This document shows positions 45,055 through 54,842 of a stretch of 64,000 nt of DNA, in pieces. Source of the DNA: Vreelandella zhanjiangensis DSM 21076 (GTDB lineage: Bacteria > Pseudomonadota > Gammaproteobacteria > Pseudomonadales > Halomonadaceae); contig NZ_KB898646.1 of NCBI RefSeq assembly GCF_000377665.1, positions 868,001 to 932,000 of the forward strand, given 5' to 3'. The position numbers were made by a program, and so were the translations under genes. Position 1 is the stretch's first letter; the number at the start of each line of letters is the position of its first letter. The notes beneath the pieces are model-generated. The model searched no databases. It saw only the letters and a program-made list of their open reading frames with translations, and had not been told where the DNA came from.

Positions 45055-45144
45055 TTTATAAATGCTGTGTTTATAAACCCCGTATCTATAAACCCTGTCC
45101 TTACGAAGCGTGAATTTATAAATACTGAGGTTATAAACTCCAGT
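45055..45144. repeat. Six tandem 15-bp units with TTTATAAA core
   Basis: Units start at 45055, 45070, 45085, 45100, 45115 and 45130. Five keep a TATAAA core in exact 15-bp register; the fourth (45100) is degenerate (TTACGAA). A partial unit precedes at 45040. Consensus TTTATAAA-NN-CTG-NN. The array lies 112-202 bp upstream of osmF and ends 60 bp from the cysS stop. Short ORFs on both strands read through it as five-residue repeats because 15 is a multiple of three. Confidence 0.8.
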
Positions 45145-45203
45145 ATAAGAGGCATTTGCGCGGATGCCAGACGCTGCTACTGCGGCGCCTGGCCTACATA
45201 TGC

Positions 45204-46607
45204 CTATTGCGGAGCTTCAACCACCCAGGTGGTTCCTTCCCGGGAGTCTTTCAGAATAATGCCTAACGCAGCCAATTCGTCACGAATGGCATCCGCCTGG
45301 GCAAAATCCTTGTCCGCTTTCGCCGCTTGCCGCTGAGCAATCTTTTCTTCAATTGCCGTTTCGCTTAACGCAGCGGTTTGCGATTGCGTACCCTTTAAAA
45401 ACGCCTGGGGTGCTTGCTGAAGAAGGCCCAATAGGCCGGCGAGCTGTTTAAGCTCAGCGGCCAGCGGACGGGCTTTTTCAGGCGCTTCGCTCTTGGCGCG
45501 ATTCAAGTCCCGGGCCAAGTCAAAGAGCACGGCAAGCGCTTCAGGCGTATTGAAGTCATCATCCATCACGGCCGTGAAGCGCTCTCGATAGTTGCCGACA
45601 GCGTCTGCCTGAGCATCCTGGCTATCGCTCTCCACGCCTTCCAGCGCGGTGTAAAAGCGCGTTAGCGACTTTCTGGCTTCATGCAGTGAATCGATCGAGT
45701 AGTTGATCGCGCTCCGGTAGTGGCTGGCCACTAACAAATAGCGCACTACCTCCGGGTCGTGATCAACCAGCACATCGCGAATAGTGAAAAAGTTGCCCAG
45801 GGATTTCGACATCTTTTCCTGATTAACCCGCACAGCACCCGCATGCATCCAGGTATTGACGTAAGTTTTACCCGTCGCGGCTTCCGACTGGGCAATTTCG
45901 TTTTCATGGTGGGGGAAAGTCAAATCAGGCCCACCGCCATGAATATCGAAAGTATCGCCCAGGCAGCAGGTCGACATGGCGGAGCACTCAATATGCCAGC
46001 CAGGACGGCCGTTGCCCCAAGGAGACGGCCAGTGTGCTTCACCCGGTTTTGCGGCCTTCCAGAGCACAAAATCGAGCGGATCTTCTTTATGAATATCCAC
46101 ATCAACCCGTGCGCCTGAGCGCATGTCATCGAGCTGGCGGTTATTGAGCTTGCCGTAATCGGTAAATTTACGCACCCGGTAGTACACATCGCCGTTGTCA
46201 GCGGGGTAGGCGAAACCTTTAGCAATTAGCGTTTCGATCATCGCGACGATATCGCCAATATGCCCCGTTGCCCGGGGCTCATGGCTGGGAGGCAGCACAT
46301 TCAGCCGCGCTTCATCTTCATGCATGGCGTCAATCATGCGTTCCGTAAGCGCGGTAATGCTTTCTCCATTTTCCTCGGCACGCTTGAGGATCTTATCGTC
46401 GATATCGGTGATGTTACGTACGTAGGTAACATCGTAGTCCCGGTGGCGTAGATAGCGGGTAATGACATCAAACGCGACCATGACGCGCGCATGGCCAAGG
46501 TGACAATAGTCATACACCGTCATGCCGCAGACATACATGCTCACTTTACCCGCGACCAGCGGAGTAAATGGTTCTTTGCGACGCGTCAGCGTATTGTAAA
46601 TTTGCAT
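45204..46607 (-). CDS. cysS: Cysteinyl-tRNA synthetase
   Basis: A 467-residue class I synthetase. The HIGH-type motif is in [32 protein letters not shown] supplies the second ATP motif, and zinc-ligand Cys/His residues are in [22 protein letters not shown] and the HHENE segment. The C-terminal DALR-like domain ends with [20 protein letters not shown]. It charges tRNA-Cys. It lies 11 bp after glnS on the same strand, so the two synthetases share an operon. Confidence 0.97.
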   Translation of the reverse strand: MQIYNTLTRRKEPFTPLVAGKVSMYVCGMTVYDYCHLGHARVMVAFDVITRYLRHRDYDVTYVRNITDIDDKILKRAEENGESITALTERMIDAMHEDEARLNVLPPSHEPRATGHIGDIVAMIETLIAKGFAYPADNGDVYYRVRKFTDYGKLNNRQLDDMRSGARVDVDIHKEDPLDFVLWKAAKPGEAHWPSPWGNGRPGWHIECSAMSTCCLGDTFDIHGGGPDLTFPHHENEIAQSEAATGKTYVNTWMHAGAVRVNQEKMSKSLGNFFTIRDVLVDHDPEVVRYLLVASHYRSAINYSIDSLHEARKSLTRFYTALEGVESDSQDAQADAVGNYRERFTAVMDDDFNTPEALAVLFDLARDLNRAKSEAPEKARPLAAELKQLAGLLGLLQQAPQAFLKGTQSQTAALSETAIEEKIAQRQAAKADKDFAQADAIRDELAALGIILKDSREGTTWVVEAPQ

Positions 46608-46618
46608 ATGACTATTCC

Positions 46619-48298
46619 TTAGCCTTTCTGTTTGATTTTCGCCCAGCTATCTTTTAATCCTACGGTACGGTTAAACACCAGCTGACCCGGTTTGGACAGG
46701 TGGCGGTCAGCACAGAAGTAGCCTACCCGCTCAAACTGAAAACGTGCTTCAGACGCTGCATCGGCAAGGCTCGGTTCACCAATCGCCTGGCATACGCTGA
46801 GTGATTCTGGATTCAGGTGTTCCAGGAAATCGACGTCTTTATCACGGTCAGGCTGCTCTACCATAAACAGGTTGTCATACAGGCGTACTTCCATGGGAAC
46901 GCCGTGAGCCGCACTCACCCAGTGAATGACACCTTTGACCTTACGCCCTTCCGGGTTTTTACCTAACGTATCAAAATCAACTGAACAGTGAAGCTCAGTG
47001 ATCTCGCCCGCCGCGTCTTTAATCACATCATCACAACGGATGACGTAGCTATTGCGTAGGCGGACTTCTTTACCTGGTGCCAAGCGGAAGAACTTCTTGG
47101 GCGCATCTTCCATAAAGTCGTCCTGGTCGATGTAAAGCTCTCGACTAAACGGCACTTTGCGCATCGGCATATCGTCACGCGCGGGGTGGCCCGGCACTTC
47201 GTACACCTCTTCATGACCTTCAGCCACGTTGGTTAGGACCACTTTAAGCGGCTTCAATACGCACATGGCACGCGGCGCGTTATCTTCAAGATCCGAGCGA
47301 ATGGCGTGCGTCAGCATGGCAATATCCACCAGCCCACCATCAGCGCGGGTTACCCCGATCATTTCGCAGAATTTACGAATAGAGGCAGCGGTATAACCAC
47401 GGCGGCGCATACCGGAAATCGTCGGCATCCGCGGATCATCCCAGCCGTCCACAATCTGCTCGTCAACCAACAGCTTCAATTTGCGCTTGGAGGTCAGCGT
47501 GTAATCAAGATTCAGGCGTGCAAACTCGATCTGGCGCGGTTTTGCAGGCACCGGCAGATTGTTAAGGAACCACTCATACAGGGGACGGTGGTCTTCAAAC
47601 TCGAGAGTACAAATCGAGTGGGTAATCCCTTCGATCGCATCCGACTGGCCATGGGTAAAATCATAGGAAGGATAGATCTTCCATTTATCGCCCGTCTGGT
47701 GGTGGCTTGCATGACGAATGCGATACAGGATCGGATCGCGCAGGTTGATGTTGGGCGATGCCATATCGATTTTAGCGCGCAAGACTTTCTCGCTTTCGCC
47801 AAATTCACCGGCGCGCATACGCTCCAGCAGATCCAGGTTTTCCTCAACGCTGCGTTCGCGGTAAGGGCTTGGCTTACCGGGTGCCGTTAACGTGCCGCGA
47901 TACTCACGAATCTCATCGGGTGAAAGGTCATCGACATAGGCCTTATCTTCGCGAATCAGGTGCTGCGCCCAGGCGTAAAGCTGATCAAAGTAGTCTGAGG
48001 CAAAGCGAACCGGACCCGCCCAGTTAAAGCCTAACCAGCTGACGTCCTCTTTGATGGCATCGATATACGCCTGCTCTTCTTTTGCGGGGTTGGTGTCGTC
48101 AAAACGCAGATGACAGTCACCACCCATTTGCTCCGCCAACCCGAAGTTCAAGCAGATCGATTTTGCATGACCGATGTGCAGAAAGCCGTTGGGCTCAGGG
48201 GGGAAACGTGTCACGATTTTTGTGACCTGGCCGCCCTCGATTTCGTCGCGTACTTGGTTGCGAATGAAGTTCGGCGCTGGGGTGGTCTCGTTGGTCAT
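46619..48298 (-). CDS. glnS: Glutaminyl-tRNA synthetase
   Basis: A 559-residue class I synthetase of the GlnRS branch. [21 protein letters not shown] holds the HIGH motif, [10 protein letters not shown] replaces KMSKS, and [20 protein letters not shown] and [16 protein letters not shown] are the usual GlnRS blocks. The C-terminal beta-barrel anticodon-binding domain is complete ([27 protein letters not shown]). It charges tRNA-Gln. It is divergent from ppiB and leads the glnS-cysS pair. Confidence 0.97.
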   Translation of the reverse strand: MTNETTPAPNFIRNQVRDEIEGGQVTKIVTRFPPEPNGFLHIGHAKSICLNFGLAEQMGGDCHLRFDDTNPAKEEQAYIDAIKEDVSWLGFNWAGPVRFASDYFDQLYAWAQHLIREDKAYVDDLSPDEIREYRGTLTAPGKPSPYRERSVEENLDLLERMRAGEFGESEKVLRAKIDMASPNINLRDPILYRIRHASHHQTGDKWKIYPSYDFTHGQSDAIEGITHSICTLEFEDHRPLYEWFLNNLPVPAKPRQIEFARLNLDYTLTSKRKLKLLVDEQIVDGWDDPRMPTISGMRRRGYTAASIRKFCEMIGVTRADGGLVDIAMLTHAIRSDLEDNAPRAMCVLKPLKVVLTNVAEGHEEVYEVPGHPARDDMPMRKVPFSRELYIDQDDFMEDAPKKFFRLAPGKEVRLRNSYVIRCDDVIKDAAGEITELHCSVDFDTLGKNPEGRKVKGVIHWVSAAHGVPMEVRLYDNLFMVEQPDRDKDVDFLEHLNPESLSVCQAIGEPSLADAASEARFQFERVGYFCADRHLSKPGQLVFNRTVGLKDSWAKIKQKG

Positions 48299-48391
48299 GG
48301 TGGTGTTGAAAACCTCGTGGTGGATGGCGTGCCAGGCAACCAGTACCTACGCTAATCGGGTTAGCGCTTCGCGGTGCAGGGCAAAACCGCT

Positions 48392-48422
48392 ATTATAGCG
48401 TGACGCCGATGCACAGCGCCAA
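48392..48422 (-). promoter_or_regulatory. Possible glnS promoter
   Basis: On the minus strand a perfect -10 TATAAT (48392-48397) is preceded after 19 bp by TTGGCG (48417-48422). The spacer is long, so the -35 is uncertain. The leader to glnS would be about 85 nt and would include a GCTAA-N5-TTAGC hairpin (48351-48365). Confidence 0.4.
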
Positions 48423-48454
48423 GGCGAACGCCTTTATTGAACAGGAATTTATCT

Positions 48455-48955
48455 ATGATCGTATTACAGACGAACCACGGTGACATCACTATCGCGCTTA
48501 ATCATGAAAAAGCGCCGGTAACAGCGGCTAACTTTGAGCAGTATGTTCGTGACGGCTTCTACGATGGCACACTGTTTCACCGGGTCATCGACGGATTCAT
48601 GGTCCAAGGCGGTGGCTTTGACCAGGACTTTAATCAGAAGCCTACGCGTGACCCGATCGAAAATGAAGCGGATAACGGCTTGAAAAATACCGTTGGCACG
48701 CTGGCCATGGCCCGCACCCAGGATCCGAACTCGGCTACCGCTCAGTTTTTTATCAATGTGGGCGACAACAGCTTTTTAGACCATAGCGGCAAAAGCCTGC
48801 AAGGCTGGGGTTACGCGGTTTTCGGTGAAGTAGTTGAAGGTATGGATGTGGTTAACGCTATCAAGGGCGTGAGCACTACTCGCCGTGGCATGCACGCCGA
48901 TGTGCCAGCGGAAGATGTGATCATTGAGCGTGCCTATGTAAAAGAAGCGGAATAA
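48455..48955 (+). CDS. ppiB: Cytoplasmic peptidyl-prolyl cis-trans isomerase B (cyclophilin)
   Basis: A 166-residue cyclophilin without a signal peptide, started at ATG 48455 ([15 protein letters not shown]) with AGGAA upstream; an in-frame ATG at 48437 adds six residues. The active-site text [15 protein letters not shown] and [15 protein letters not shown] are intact. It speeds proline isomerisation in cytoplasmic proteins. It is 15 bp from lpxH on the same strand, a pairing also common in pseudomonads. Confidence 0.95.
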   Translation: MIVLQTNHGDITIALNHEKAPVTAANFEQYVRDGFYDGTLFHRVIDGFMVQGGGFDQDFNQKPTRDPIENEADNGLKNTVGTLAMARTQDPNSATAQFFINVGDNSFLDHSGKSLQGWGYAVFGEVVEGMDVVNAIKGVSTTRRGMHADVPAEDVIIERAYVKEAE

Positions 48956-48970
48956 CCCTTCGGGAGTTTT

Positions 48971-49744
48971 ATGCGCACACTGCTTGTAGCTGATATGCAC
49001 CTAAGCAGCGATACCCCTGAGATCAATCAGGGGTTTTATCGCTATTTGGAACACACTGCTCAAGGAGCCAATGCCCTTTATATACTGGGCGATCTTTTTG
49101 ATGCATGGATTGGCGATGACCTGCTTGATACTCAGCACCCGCTGAGTGCAGTGGCTCATGAGGTTATCCAACGCTTACGCCAGCTAAGCGATAACGGTAC
49201 AGCCATTTACATAATGCATGGCAACCGGGATTTCTTATTAGGTGATCGCTTTATCAATGCCTGCCAGGCATCGCTTCTCTCGGATGTACAGGAAGTGGAG
49301 CTGGAAGGCCTGCCGGTTGCCCTGCTGCATGGCGACAGCTTATGCACCAAGGATGAGGCCTACATGGCCTTTCGCCAGCAGTCGCGCAATCCTGCATGGC
49401 AGGCTCAAATACTGGCCCTGCCGTTTGAGCAGCGCCTGGAGCTGGCTAAGAGCTTGCGGTTACAGTCGGGTGATGCCAATGCCAACAAGGCTGAGGCGAT
49501 CATGGATGTGACCCAGGAAGAAGTCGTGGCACTGATGGAGCGCTTCGGCCTTACTACCATGATTCATGGCCATACCCATCGGCCGAAGGTGCACGACCTT
49601 ACGGTGGAAGATGTGCCTGCCAAGCGCTTTGTGCTGGGTGATTGGAATAATCAGCACGGCTGGGATGTGATCATTGAACGATCAGACCACAATACCATGC
49701 CAAACTTGCGCCAGTTTGACCTGACAACGCCTCCAGCGGCTTAG
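48971..49744 (+). CDS. lpxH: UDP-2,3-diacylglucosamine diphosphatase LpxH
   Basis: A 257-residue metallophosphoesterase, slightly longer than E. coli LpxH (240). Metal-binding motifs are all present: ADMHLS, LGDLFDAWIGDD, HGNRDFLLG, LLHGDSLCTKD and HGHTHRPKVHD. It removes UMP from UDP-2,3-diacylglucosamine to give lipid X in lipid A synthesis at the inner-membrane face. CGGGAG precedes the ATG. A strong terminator follows. Confidence 0.95.
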   Translation: MRTLLVADMHLSSDTPEINQGFYRYLEHTAQGANALYILGDLFDAWIGDDLLDTQHPLSAVAHEVIQRLRQLSDNGTAIYIMHGNRDFLLGDRFINACQASLLSDVQEVELEGLPVALLHGDSLCTKDEAYMAFRQQSRNPAWQAQILALPFEQRLELAKSLRLQSGDANANKAEAIMDVTQEEVVALMERFGLTTMIHGHTHRPKVHDLTVEDVPAKRFVLGDWNNQHGWDVIIERSDHNTMPNLRQFDLTTPPAA

Positions 49745-49763
49745 TCTGTTCATAATCTAGCGA

Positions 49764-49795
49764 TAAAAAAAGCCGATCAATTTGATCGGCTTTTT
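49764..49795. terminator. Bidirectional rho-independent terminator between lpxH and ppiD
   Basis: Stem GCCGATCAA / TTGATCGGC flanked by an A-run on the left and a T-run on the right, so it can end transcripts from both convergent genes. Confidence 0.9.
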
Positions 49796-49824
49796 ATCTT
49801 AGGCGCTCGTCTTACGTGAGTAGA

Positions 49825-51642
49825 CTAGCGCTTGATATCGGCATCCTGATGCAGGTTGTCAATCAACCCCTGAATCACTGCCTGAGCCCTTAACTGCTCT
49901 GACATTTGCGCGACAAAACCTGACATCTGTTCGTCAACCTCACCGTCAGAGACCTCATCCAAGGCCACCACGGCAACGCCCTGCGGCAACACGACTGCCC
50001 GGTAAAGGCTCTCGCCATCTTCCGGATGCGGCATGCGGAAGGCTTCCTGCACCAATGCCTGAGGCAATGCGCTCTCCGACTGGCGGCTCACATTGGCGGC
50101 CTCCAGCCAATCGACATCGACCGACTCACCGGCATTAAGCTCAGCGGTCATGGCTCGTGCCTGCTCCAGCACGGCCTGCTGGCGCTGTTCAGCCGCGACG
50201 GATTGCTCTACTTCATCGCGCACTTCATCCAGACCAATCAACGTTGCATCGCGATGCTCTGCTACACGAAGCACCAGGCGACGGTCATCATCCAATTCGA
50301 TGACTTCGCTGTTATAGCCATCTTCCAAGACTTCGTCGCTAAAGGCTTCATCCAGCACGCCTGGCTCAGAAAGGACGCCTTCCCCTTCACCACGGGCAAG
50401 CCAGTCGGTCTGATTGAGGGTTAGGTCCAGCTGGTCGGCAACGCTTTGCAAATCTTCAGCGGCGAAACTTTCATCAATCAGCTGCTGCACTTTGGTATTA
50501 AACGTGTCATTGACTTCAGTCAGGGCAACGTTCTGGCGCAGCATCTCACGCTGCTCTTCAAATGAAGGCGCATCGATTTCGGTCACTTGAAGGATATGGA
50601 ATGCACCGTCAATCTCCACCACCGAAGAAGTGTCTCCTTCTTCGAGGGCAAAGGCGGCATTATCAAACTCCTCGCCAAAAATGCCGCGCGAAATCGTGCC
50701 TAAATCTCCGCCCTCTTCGGCACTCACGGTATCATCAGAGTAACGCAGAGCGGTGTCAGCAAAGGTTTCACCGCTTTCCAGATCGCTTTTTGCGGTTTCA
50801 GCAATCTCGCGCGCTTCATCGCGAGTGCGCTCATCGCCAAATGCCACCATGATATGCGAGATACGCCGATCGGCATTTTGATTCTGTTCACGCCACGCAT
50901 TGCGCAGAGTTTGTTCATCGACATCGCTTTCAGAAGCCATCGCCTGGCGATCAATCAGCACATACTCGACGCGCACTTGCTCAGGACGCTCAAAGCGCTC
51001 CTGGTTGGCATCGTAGTAGGCTTGCACCTGCTCGTCAGTGACATTGGTCTCGATATTGGCGTTATCGTTATCCAACAAAACATAACGGAAACTGCGCTGC
51101 TGACGCTGCAGCTCCGCTAAACGATTCTGTTCGCTTGGCAGGCTAAAATCACTGAACGCCAGACCTTGCTGCAAGTGCTGACGTTTGATGTCAACCCGCA
51201 GGTCTTGCCGAAATGAAACGGGCGTGTAGCCTGCGCCTGCCAGACGGTTGCGGAAAATCTCAGCTGAGAAACGGCCTTCCTGGTCATGAAACTCGGGCAG
51301 GCCAACAATGATCTGATCTAGCTGTGCATCGGAAACAAAAAAACCGCCGTCATCGGCGTACTGCGTTAGCAGTTGCTGTGTAATCAGCTGATCAAGCATG
51401 TCATTGCGTAACGCGCGTTCCTGCTCTGGCGGCACTTGGCCAGAGCGCAGCGCCCGCTGCACTTCAAGCTCCACCTGCTGACGCATGATGGGCTCGCCGT
51501 TAACGCTTGCGACCTCATTGGGATCACTACCAAAGACACTAAACAGGGATTCCACCCCAAACAGCGCCATGGCAGCTACCATGAGACCGATAATAATTTT
51601 GGCGCCCCAGCTTCTGGAGCCATTTCGAATACTTTGCAGCAT
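49825..51642 (-). CDS. ppiD: Periplasmic folding chaperone PpiD (SurA-like N domain, parvulin domain)
   Basis: A 605-residue inner-membrane-anchored protein. The N-terminal anchor is KIIIGLMVAAMALFGVESLF (residues 16-35). The SurA/PpiD-like helical region begins VNGEPIMRQQVELEVQRAL, and a PpiC parvulin domain follows around residues 265-355 (ISHIMVAFGDERTRDEAREIAE; DTVSAEEGGDLGTISRGIFGEEFD). It helps newly exported proteins leave the Sec channel. It lies after hupB, as usual in gammaproteobacteria, separated by a terminator. Confidence 0.94.
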   Translation of the reverse strand: MLQSIRNGSRSWGAKIIIGLMVAAMALFGVESLFSVFGSDPNEVASVNGEPIMRQQVELEVQRALRSGQVPPEQERALRNDMLDQLITQQLLTQYADDGGFFVSDAQLDQIIVGLPEFHDQEGRFSAEIFRNRLAGAGYTPVSFRQDLRVDIKRQHLQQGLAFSDFSLPSEQNRLAELQRQQRSFRYVLLDNDNANIETNVTDEQVQAYYDANQERFERPEQVRVEYVLIDRQAMASESDVDEQTLRNAWREQNQNADRRISHIMVAFGDERTRDEAREIAETAKSDLESGETFADTALRYSDDTVSAEEGGDLGTISRGIFGEEFDNAAFALEEGDTSSVVEIDGAFHILQVTEIDAPSFEEQREMLRQNVALTEVNDTFNTKVQQLIDESFAAEDLQSVADQLDLTLNQTDWLARGEGEGVLSEPGVLDEAFSDEVLEDGYNSEVIELDDDRRLVLRVAEHRDATLIGLDEVRDEVEQSVAAEQRQQAVLEQARAMTAELNAGESVDVDWLEAANVSRQSESALPQALVQEAFRMPHPEDGESLYRAVVLPQGVAVVALDEVSDGEVDEQMSGFVAQMSEQLRAQAVIQGLIDNLHQDADIKR

Positions 51643-51731
51643 GCTAGCCTCAGATAAACACAGCCATACAAATAAACCTTAATGTTGCCCGAAAGTTGTT
51701 TTCGGATAACCCCTTAAATACCAGGCCAAAA

Positions 51732-51767
51732 AATAACATGGGCGCATCGCGGATGCGATGCGCCCAT
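51732..51767 (-). terminator. Rho-independent terminator after hupB
   Basis: Perfect 13-bp stem (51738-51750 with 51755-51767) and GGAT loop. On the minus strand it is followed by GTTATTTTTTGG. It separates hupB from ppiD. Confidence 0.85.
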
Positions 51768-51790
51768 TAGATTACTTAAACACAGATCAA

Positions 51791-52063
51791 TTAATTGACG
51801 GCGTCTTTCAGCGCCTTGCCTGCTTTGAAGCTGGGTACTTTAGCAGCTTTGATCTCAATAGGCTGACCAGTCTGCGGGTTACGACCAGTACGTGCAGCAC
51901 GTTCTTTAATTGCGAAGGTACCAAAACCTACCAGTGAAACGCCTTCACCTTTTTTGAGGCTCTCGGTGACAGACTCCACCATGGCATCCAATGCGCGGGT
52001 TGCCGCTGCTTTAGGAATATCGGCAGACGCGGCAATGGCTTCAATCAGCTCGGACTTATTCAC
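51791..52063 (-). CDS. hupB: DNA-binding protein HU-beta
   Basis: A 90-residue histone-like protein. [28 protein letters not shown] opens the helical body, and the DNA-binding arm with [21 protein letters not shown] carries the conserved Arg-Asn-Pro tip. It bends and compacts DNA as a dimer. It sits between lon and ppiD in the conserved tig-clpPX-lon-hupB-ppiD order. A near-consensus promoter lies upstream and a strong terminator downstream, so it is highly expressed as a single gene. Confidence 0.97.
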   Translation of the reverse strand: MNKSELIEAIAASADIPKAAATRALDAMVESVTESLKKGEGVSLVGFGTFAIKERAARTGRNPQTGQPIEIKAAKVPSFKAGKALKDAVN

Positions 52064-52144
52064 ACTTCACCCCTTAACTGTTTCAAAAAAATGGCTCTGA
52101 ACGGCATGGCCACCAGAAGGTACAACCTCAAAGCATAGCTGCGT

Positions 52145-52174
52145 TTTATAGCAATGCCTTGAAACACCTGTCAA
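52145..52174 (-). promoter_or_regulatory. Strong sigma70-type promoter of hupB
   Basis: On the minus strand TTGACA (52169-52174), an 18-bp spacer and TATAAA (52145-52150). The predicted leader before the hupB ATG is about 75 nt. Confidence 0.65.
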
Positions 52175-52254
52175 GCAACCACACCGTGAAATGCCCGCCG
52201 CACAAGGCATTGGGCAAATTCATTAAGTAAAATTAAAGACCAATGGCTTTAAAA

Positions 52255-54654
52255 TTAATGGGTATTGGCGACGGCGGCGTCAAACGATGGCTCGGAGCTC
52301 TTTAACGGCGCACCTTCATCGTTTTCATTACTTACTAACGCCACTGCCAATACATCATCTATCCAGCGTACCGGGCGAATATCAAGTACCCCTTTGATAT
52401 TTTCCGGTACTTCCTTGAGATCACGACGGTTTTCTTCAGGAATCAAGACAGTCTTTATACCACCGCGGCGGGCTGCCAGCAATTTCTCCTTCAAGCCGCC
52501 AATCGGCAGAACCTCACCACGCAGGTTCACTTCACCTGTCATGGCGACATCGCAACGTACCGCACGCTGTGTATAGGCCGACACCATTGCCGTAACCATC
52601 GCCACGCCCGCGCTGGGGCCGTCTTTAGGCGTCGCGCCTTCAGGCACGTGGATATGCAGGTCCTCAACCTCAAACCGCGCAGGGTCGATACCAAAGCCTT
52701 TAGCGCGCGCTTTGACAACCGTTTGCGCCGCGCTAACCGACTCTTTCATGACATCGCCCAGCGAGCCGGTTTTATGGATGCGCCCTTTACCCGGCGTAAC
52801 CACCGACTCGATGCTTAAAAGCTCACCGCCCACCGATGTCCAGGCAAGCCCTGTCACCCGGCCGATCTGATCATCCTGCTCTGCCAACCCGTAGCTGTAG
52901 CGCCTAACGCCCGCGTAAGTCTCAATTTGCTCGGCAGATAGAACCTGCTGCTCTTCAAGCGCCTTGCTCTCAAGACGCTCACGAAGCACCTTACGGCTCA
53001 CCTTCGCGATCTGACGCTCTAGCTCACGTACACCGGCTTCACGCGTGTAATAACGAATAAGCTCTAACAGCGCATCATCTTGAAGCGCCAGCTCGTCGGT
53101 TTTCAGGCCATTAGCCGCAAGCTGCTTAGGCAGCAGGTATCGCCGTGCGATCGCAAGCTTCTCATCTTCGGTGTAGCCAGGCAGACGAATAATTTCCATA
53201 CGATCCAAAAGCGGACCAGGAATATTCATGGAGTTGGCAGTACAGATGAACAGCGTTTCCGAGAGATCGTAATCGAGCTCAAGGTAGTGATCGCTGAAAC
53301 TGTTGTTCTGCTCTGGATCCAACACTTCAAGCAGCGCCGAGGCGGGGTCACCGCGGTGATCCATACCTAACTTATCAACTTCATCCAGCAAAAATAGCGG
53401 GTTCTTGACGCCCGCACGGCTCATGCGCTGCATCAACTTGCCGGGCAGCGAGCCGATATAAGTGCGCCGGTGACCACGAATTTCCGATTCATCGCGCACG
53501 CCGCCAAGCGCCAAGCGCACGTACTTGCGATTCGTCGCCCGCGCAATGGACTGACCCAAAGAGGTCTTACCCACCCCTGGCGGGCCTACCAGACACAGCA
53601 CCGGGCCTTTCATCTTGCGAACGCGCTTTTGCACGGCCAGGTACTCAAGAATGCGCGCCTTGACTTCTTCCAGGCCGTAATGATCCTCATCAAGCACCTC
53701 TTGCGCTTTGACTAGATCATGCTTCACACGCGTACGTTTTTTCCAAGGTACTGCTATCAACCAGTCAAGATAGGAGCGTACAACGGTCGACTCGGCAGAG
53801 TTCGTGGCCATCATTTTGAGCTTGTTGAGCTCTTGAGTCGCTTTGGCGGCGGCCTCTTGGGGCATGCCTGACTCTTTGATCGCCTTCTCGTACTTTTCCG
53901 CCTCGTTAGGCACGTTGTCGAGCTCACCCATTTCTTTCTGGATGGCCTTCATCTGCTCGTTGAGGTAGTACTCGCGCTGTGTTTTCTCCATCTGCTCTTT
54001 AACCCGCGAGCGGATGCGCTTTTCTACCTGAAGCAGATCAATTTCGGACTCGATCAACGCCATGAGGTGTTCGATGCGATCACGCACCCGATCCATCTCT
54101 AAAAGCTCTTGCTTATCGCCAATTTTCAGCGATAAGTGGGCACAGATGGTATCCACCAAACGGCTTGGGTCCTCAATACCTGATAGCGAGTTAAGCACCT
54201 CGTTAGGCACTTTTTTGGACAGCTTGACGTATTGCTCGAACTGATTAAGCAGCACACGTACAAGCGCTTCCTGCTCGCGACTACTTAGTGGCTCGCTCTC
54301 ACGCGGAGAAAGGTGCGCCTGAGTGTAGCCCGCTTCGTTCTCTTCGATCTCAAGTACATCTGCGCGAAAACTGCCCTCTATCAGCACTTTTACCGTGCCA
54401 TCAGGAAGTTTCAGCAGCTGCATAATATCCGCCACGGTTCCCATGGCGTAAAGATCAGCGTTATCCGGCTCGTCCTGGGAAGCTTCGCGTTGAGCCACCA
54501 GCAATACACGCTTATCAGCTTCCATCGCCGCTTCAAGCGCTTGGATCGACTTTTCACGACCCACAAATAGTGGAATAACCATCTGCGGGTAAACCACGAC
54601 ATCCCGCAATGGTAATAGGGGTAGACATTGAGTCTGTTCGGCGTTCTGCTGCAT
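52255..54654 (-). CDS. lon: ATP-dependent protease Lon
   Basis: A 799-residue Lon. The N-terminal substrate-recognition domain (LPLRDVVVYPQMVIPLFVGR) and coiled region precede an AAA+ module with Walker A GPPGVGKTSLGQ near residue 358 and Walker B FLLDEVDK. The C-terminal protease has the Ser-Lys dyad: Ser in PKDGPSAGVAM near 680 and Lys in GGLKEKLLAARRGG near 724. It degrades misfolded and regulatory proteins. It lies 188 bp after clpX, and a heat-shock promoter is expected there, but I could not find a convincing sigma32 site. Confidence 0.98.
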   Translation of the reverse strand: MQQNAEQTQCLPLLPLRDVVVYPQMVIPLFVGREKSIQALEAAMEADKRVLLVAQREASQDEPDNADLYAMGTVADIMQLLKLPDGTVKVLIEGSFRADVLEIEENEAGYTQAHLSPRESEPLSSREQEALVRVLLNQFEQYVKLSKKVPNEVLNSLSGIEDPSRLVDTICAHLSLKIGDKQELLEMDRVRDRIEHLMALIESEIDLLQVEKRIRSRVKEQMEKTQREYYLNEQMKAIQKEMGELDNVPNEAEKYEKAIKESGMPQEAAAKATQELNKLKMMATNSAESTVVRSYLDWLIAVPWKKRTRVKHDLVKAQEVLDEDHYGLEEVKARILEYLAVQKRVRKMKGPVLCLVGPPGVGKTSLGQSIARATNRKYVRLALGGVRDESEIRGHRRTYIGSLPGKLMQRMSRAGVKNPLFLLDEVDKLGMDHRGDPASALLEVLDPEQNNSFSDHYLELDYDLSETLFICTANSMNIPGPLLDRMEIIRLPGYTEDEKLAIARRYLLPKQLAANGLKTDELALQDDALLELIRYYTREAGVRELERQIAKVSRKVLRERLESKALEEQQVLSAEQIETYAGVRRYSYGLAEQDDQIGRVTGLAWTSVGGELLSIESVVTPGKGRIHKTGSLGDVMKESVSAAQTVVKARAKGFGIDPARFEVEDLHIHVPEGATPKDGPSAGVAMVTAMVSAYTQRAVRCDVAMTGEVNLRGEVLPIGGLKEKLLAARRGGIKTVLIPEENRRDLKEVPENIKGVLDIRPVRWIDDVLAVALVSNENDEGAPLKSSEPSFDAAVANTH

Positions 54655-54774
54655 CGCAGACGTTCCTCAACAAATCGGATGAGTACTCGATAAAACGTAG
54701 CCAAGTACATCACTGTATGAAAAGTACTACGCAGTGTAGAGCATGCTACGCAGTGACACCTTATGAACAACAAG

Positions 54775-54794
54775 GGGCCGCCTAGGCGACCCCT
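54775..54794 (-). terminator. Possible terminator after clpX
   Basis: GGGG-C-CGCC / GGCG-A-CCCC forms a GC-rich stem with one mismatch, about 48 bp past the clpX stop. The T-rich tail is poor (TTGTTGTTC), so it may only slow the polymerase. Confidence 0.4.
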
Positions 54795-54842
54795 CGAATT
54801 GGCGCAAGCGGTTAAAGCTAGGCCGCGGCTATTGATTCATTA

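Noticed and set aside
45055-45144. The 15-bp array as a CRISPR or plasmid-type iteron origin
   Set aside because: Units abut without spacers and are too short for CRISPR. There is no replication protein gene nearby.
44955-45336. Short ORFs on both strands reading the 15-bp array as five-residue repeats (FINT-type)
   Set aside because: Pentapeptide periodicity follows from the 15-bp DNA period. The ORFs appear on both strands, have no good ribosome site, and the plus-strand one runs into cysS.
47306-47890. A 194-residue plus-strand ORF inside glnS
   Set aside because: Antisense shadow of a certain synthetase gene.
54655-54842. A sigma32 heat-shock promoter for lon, and repeated CTACGCAGTG as an operator
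   Set aside because: No CTTGAA/CCCCAT pair at correct spacing. The 10-bp direct repeat is short and has no known match.
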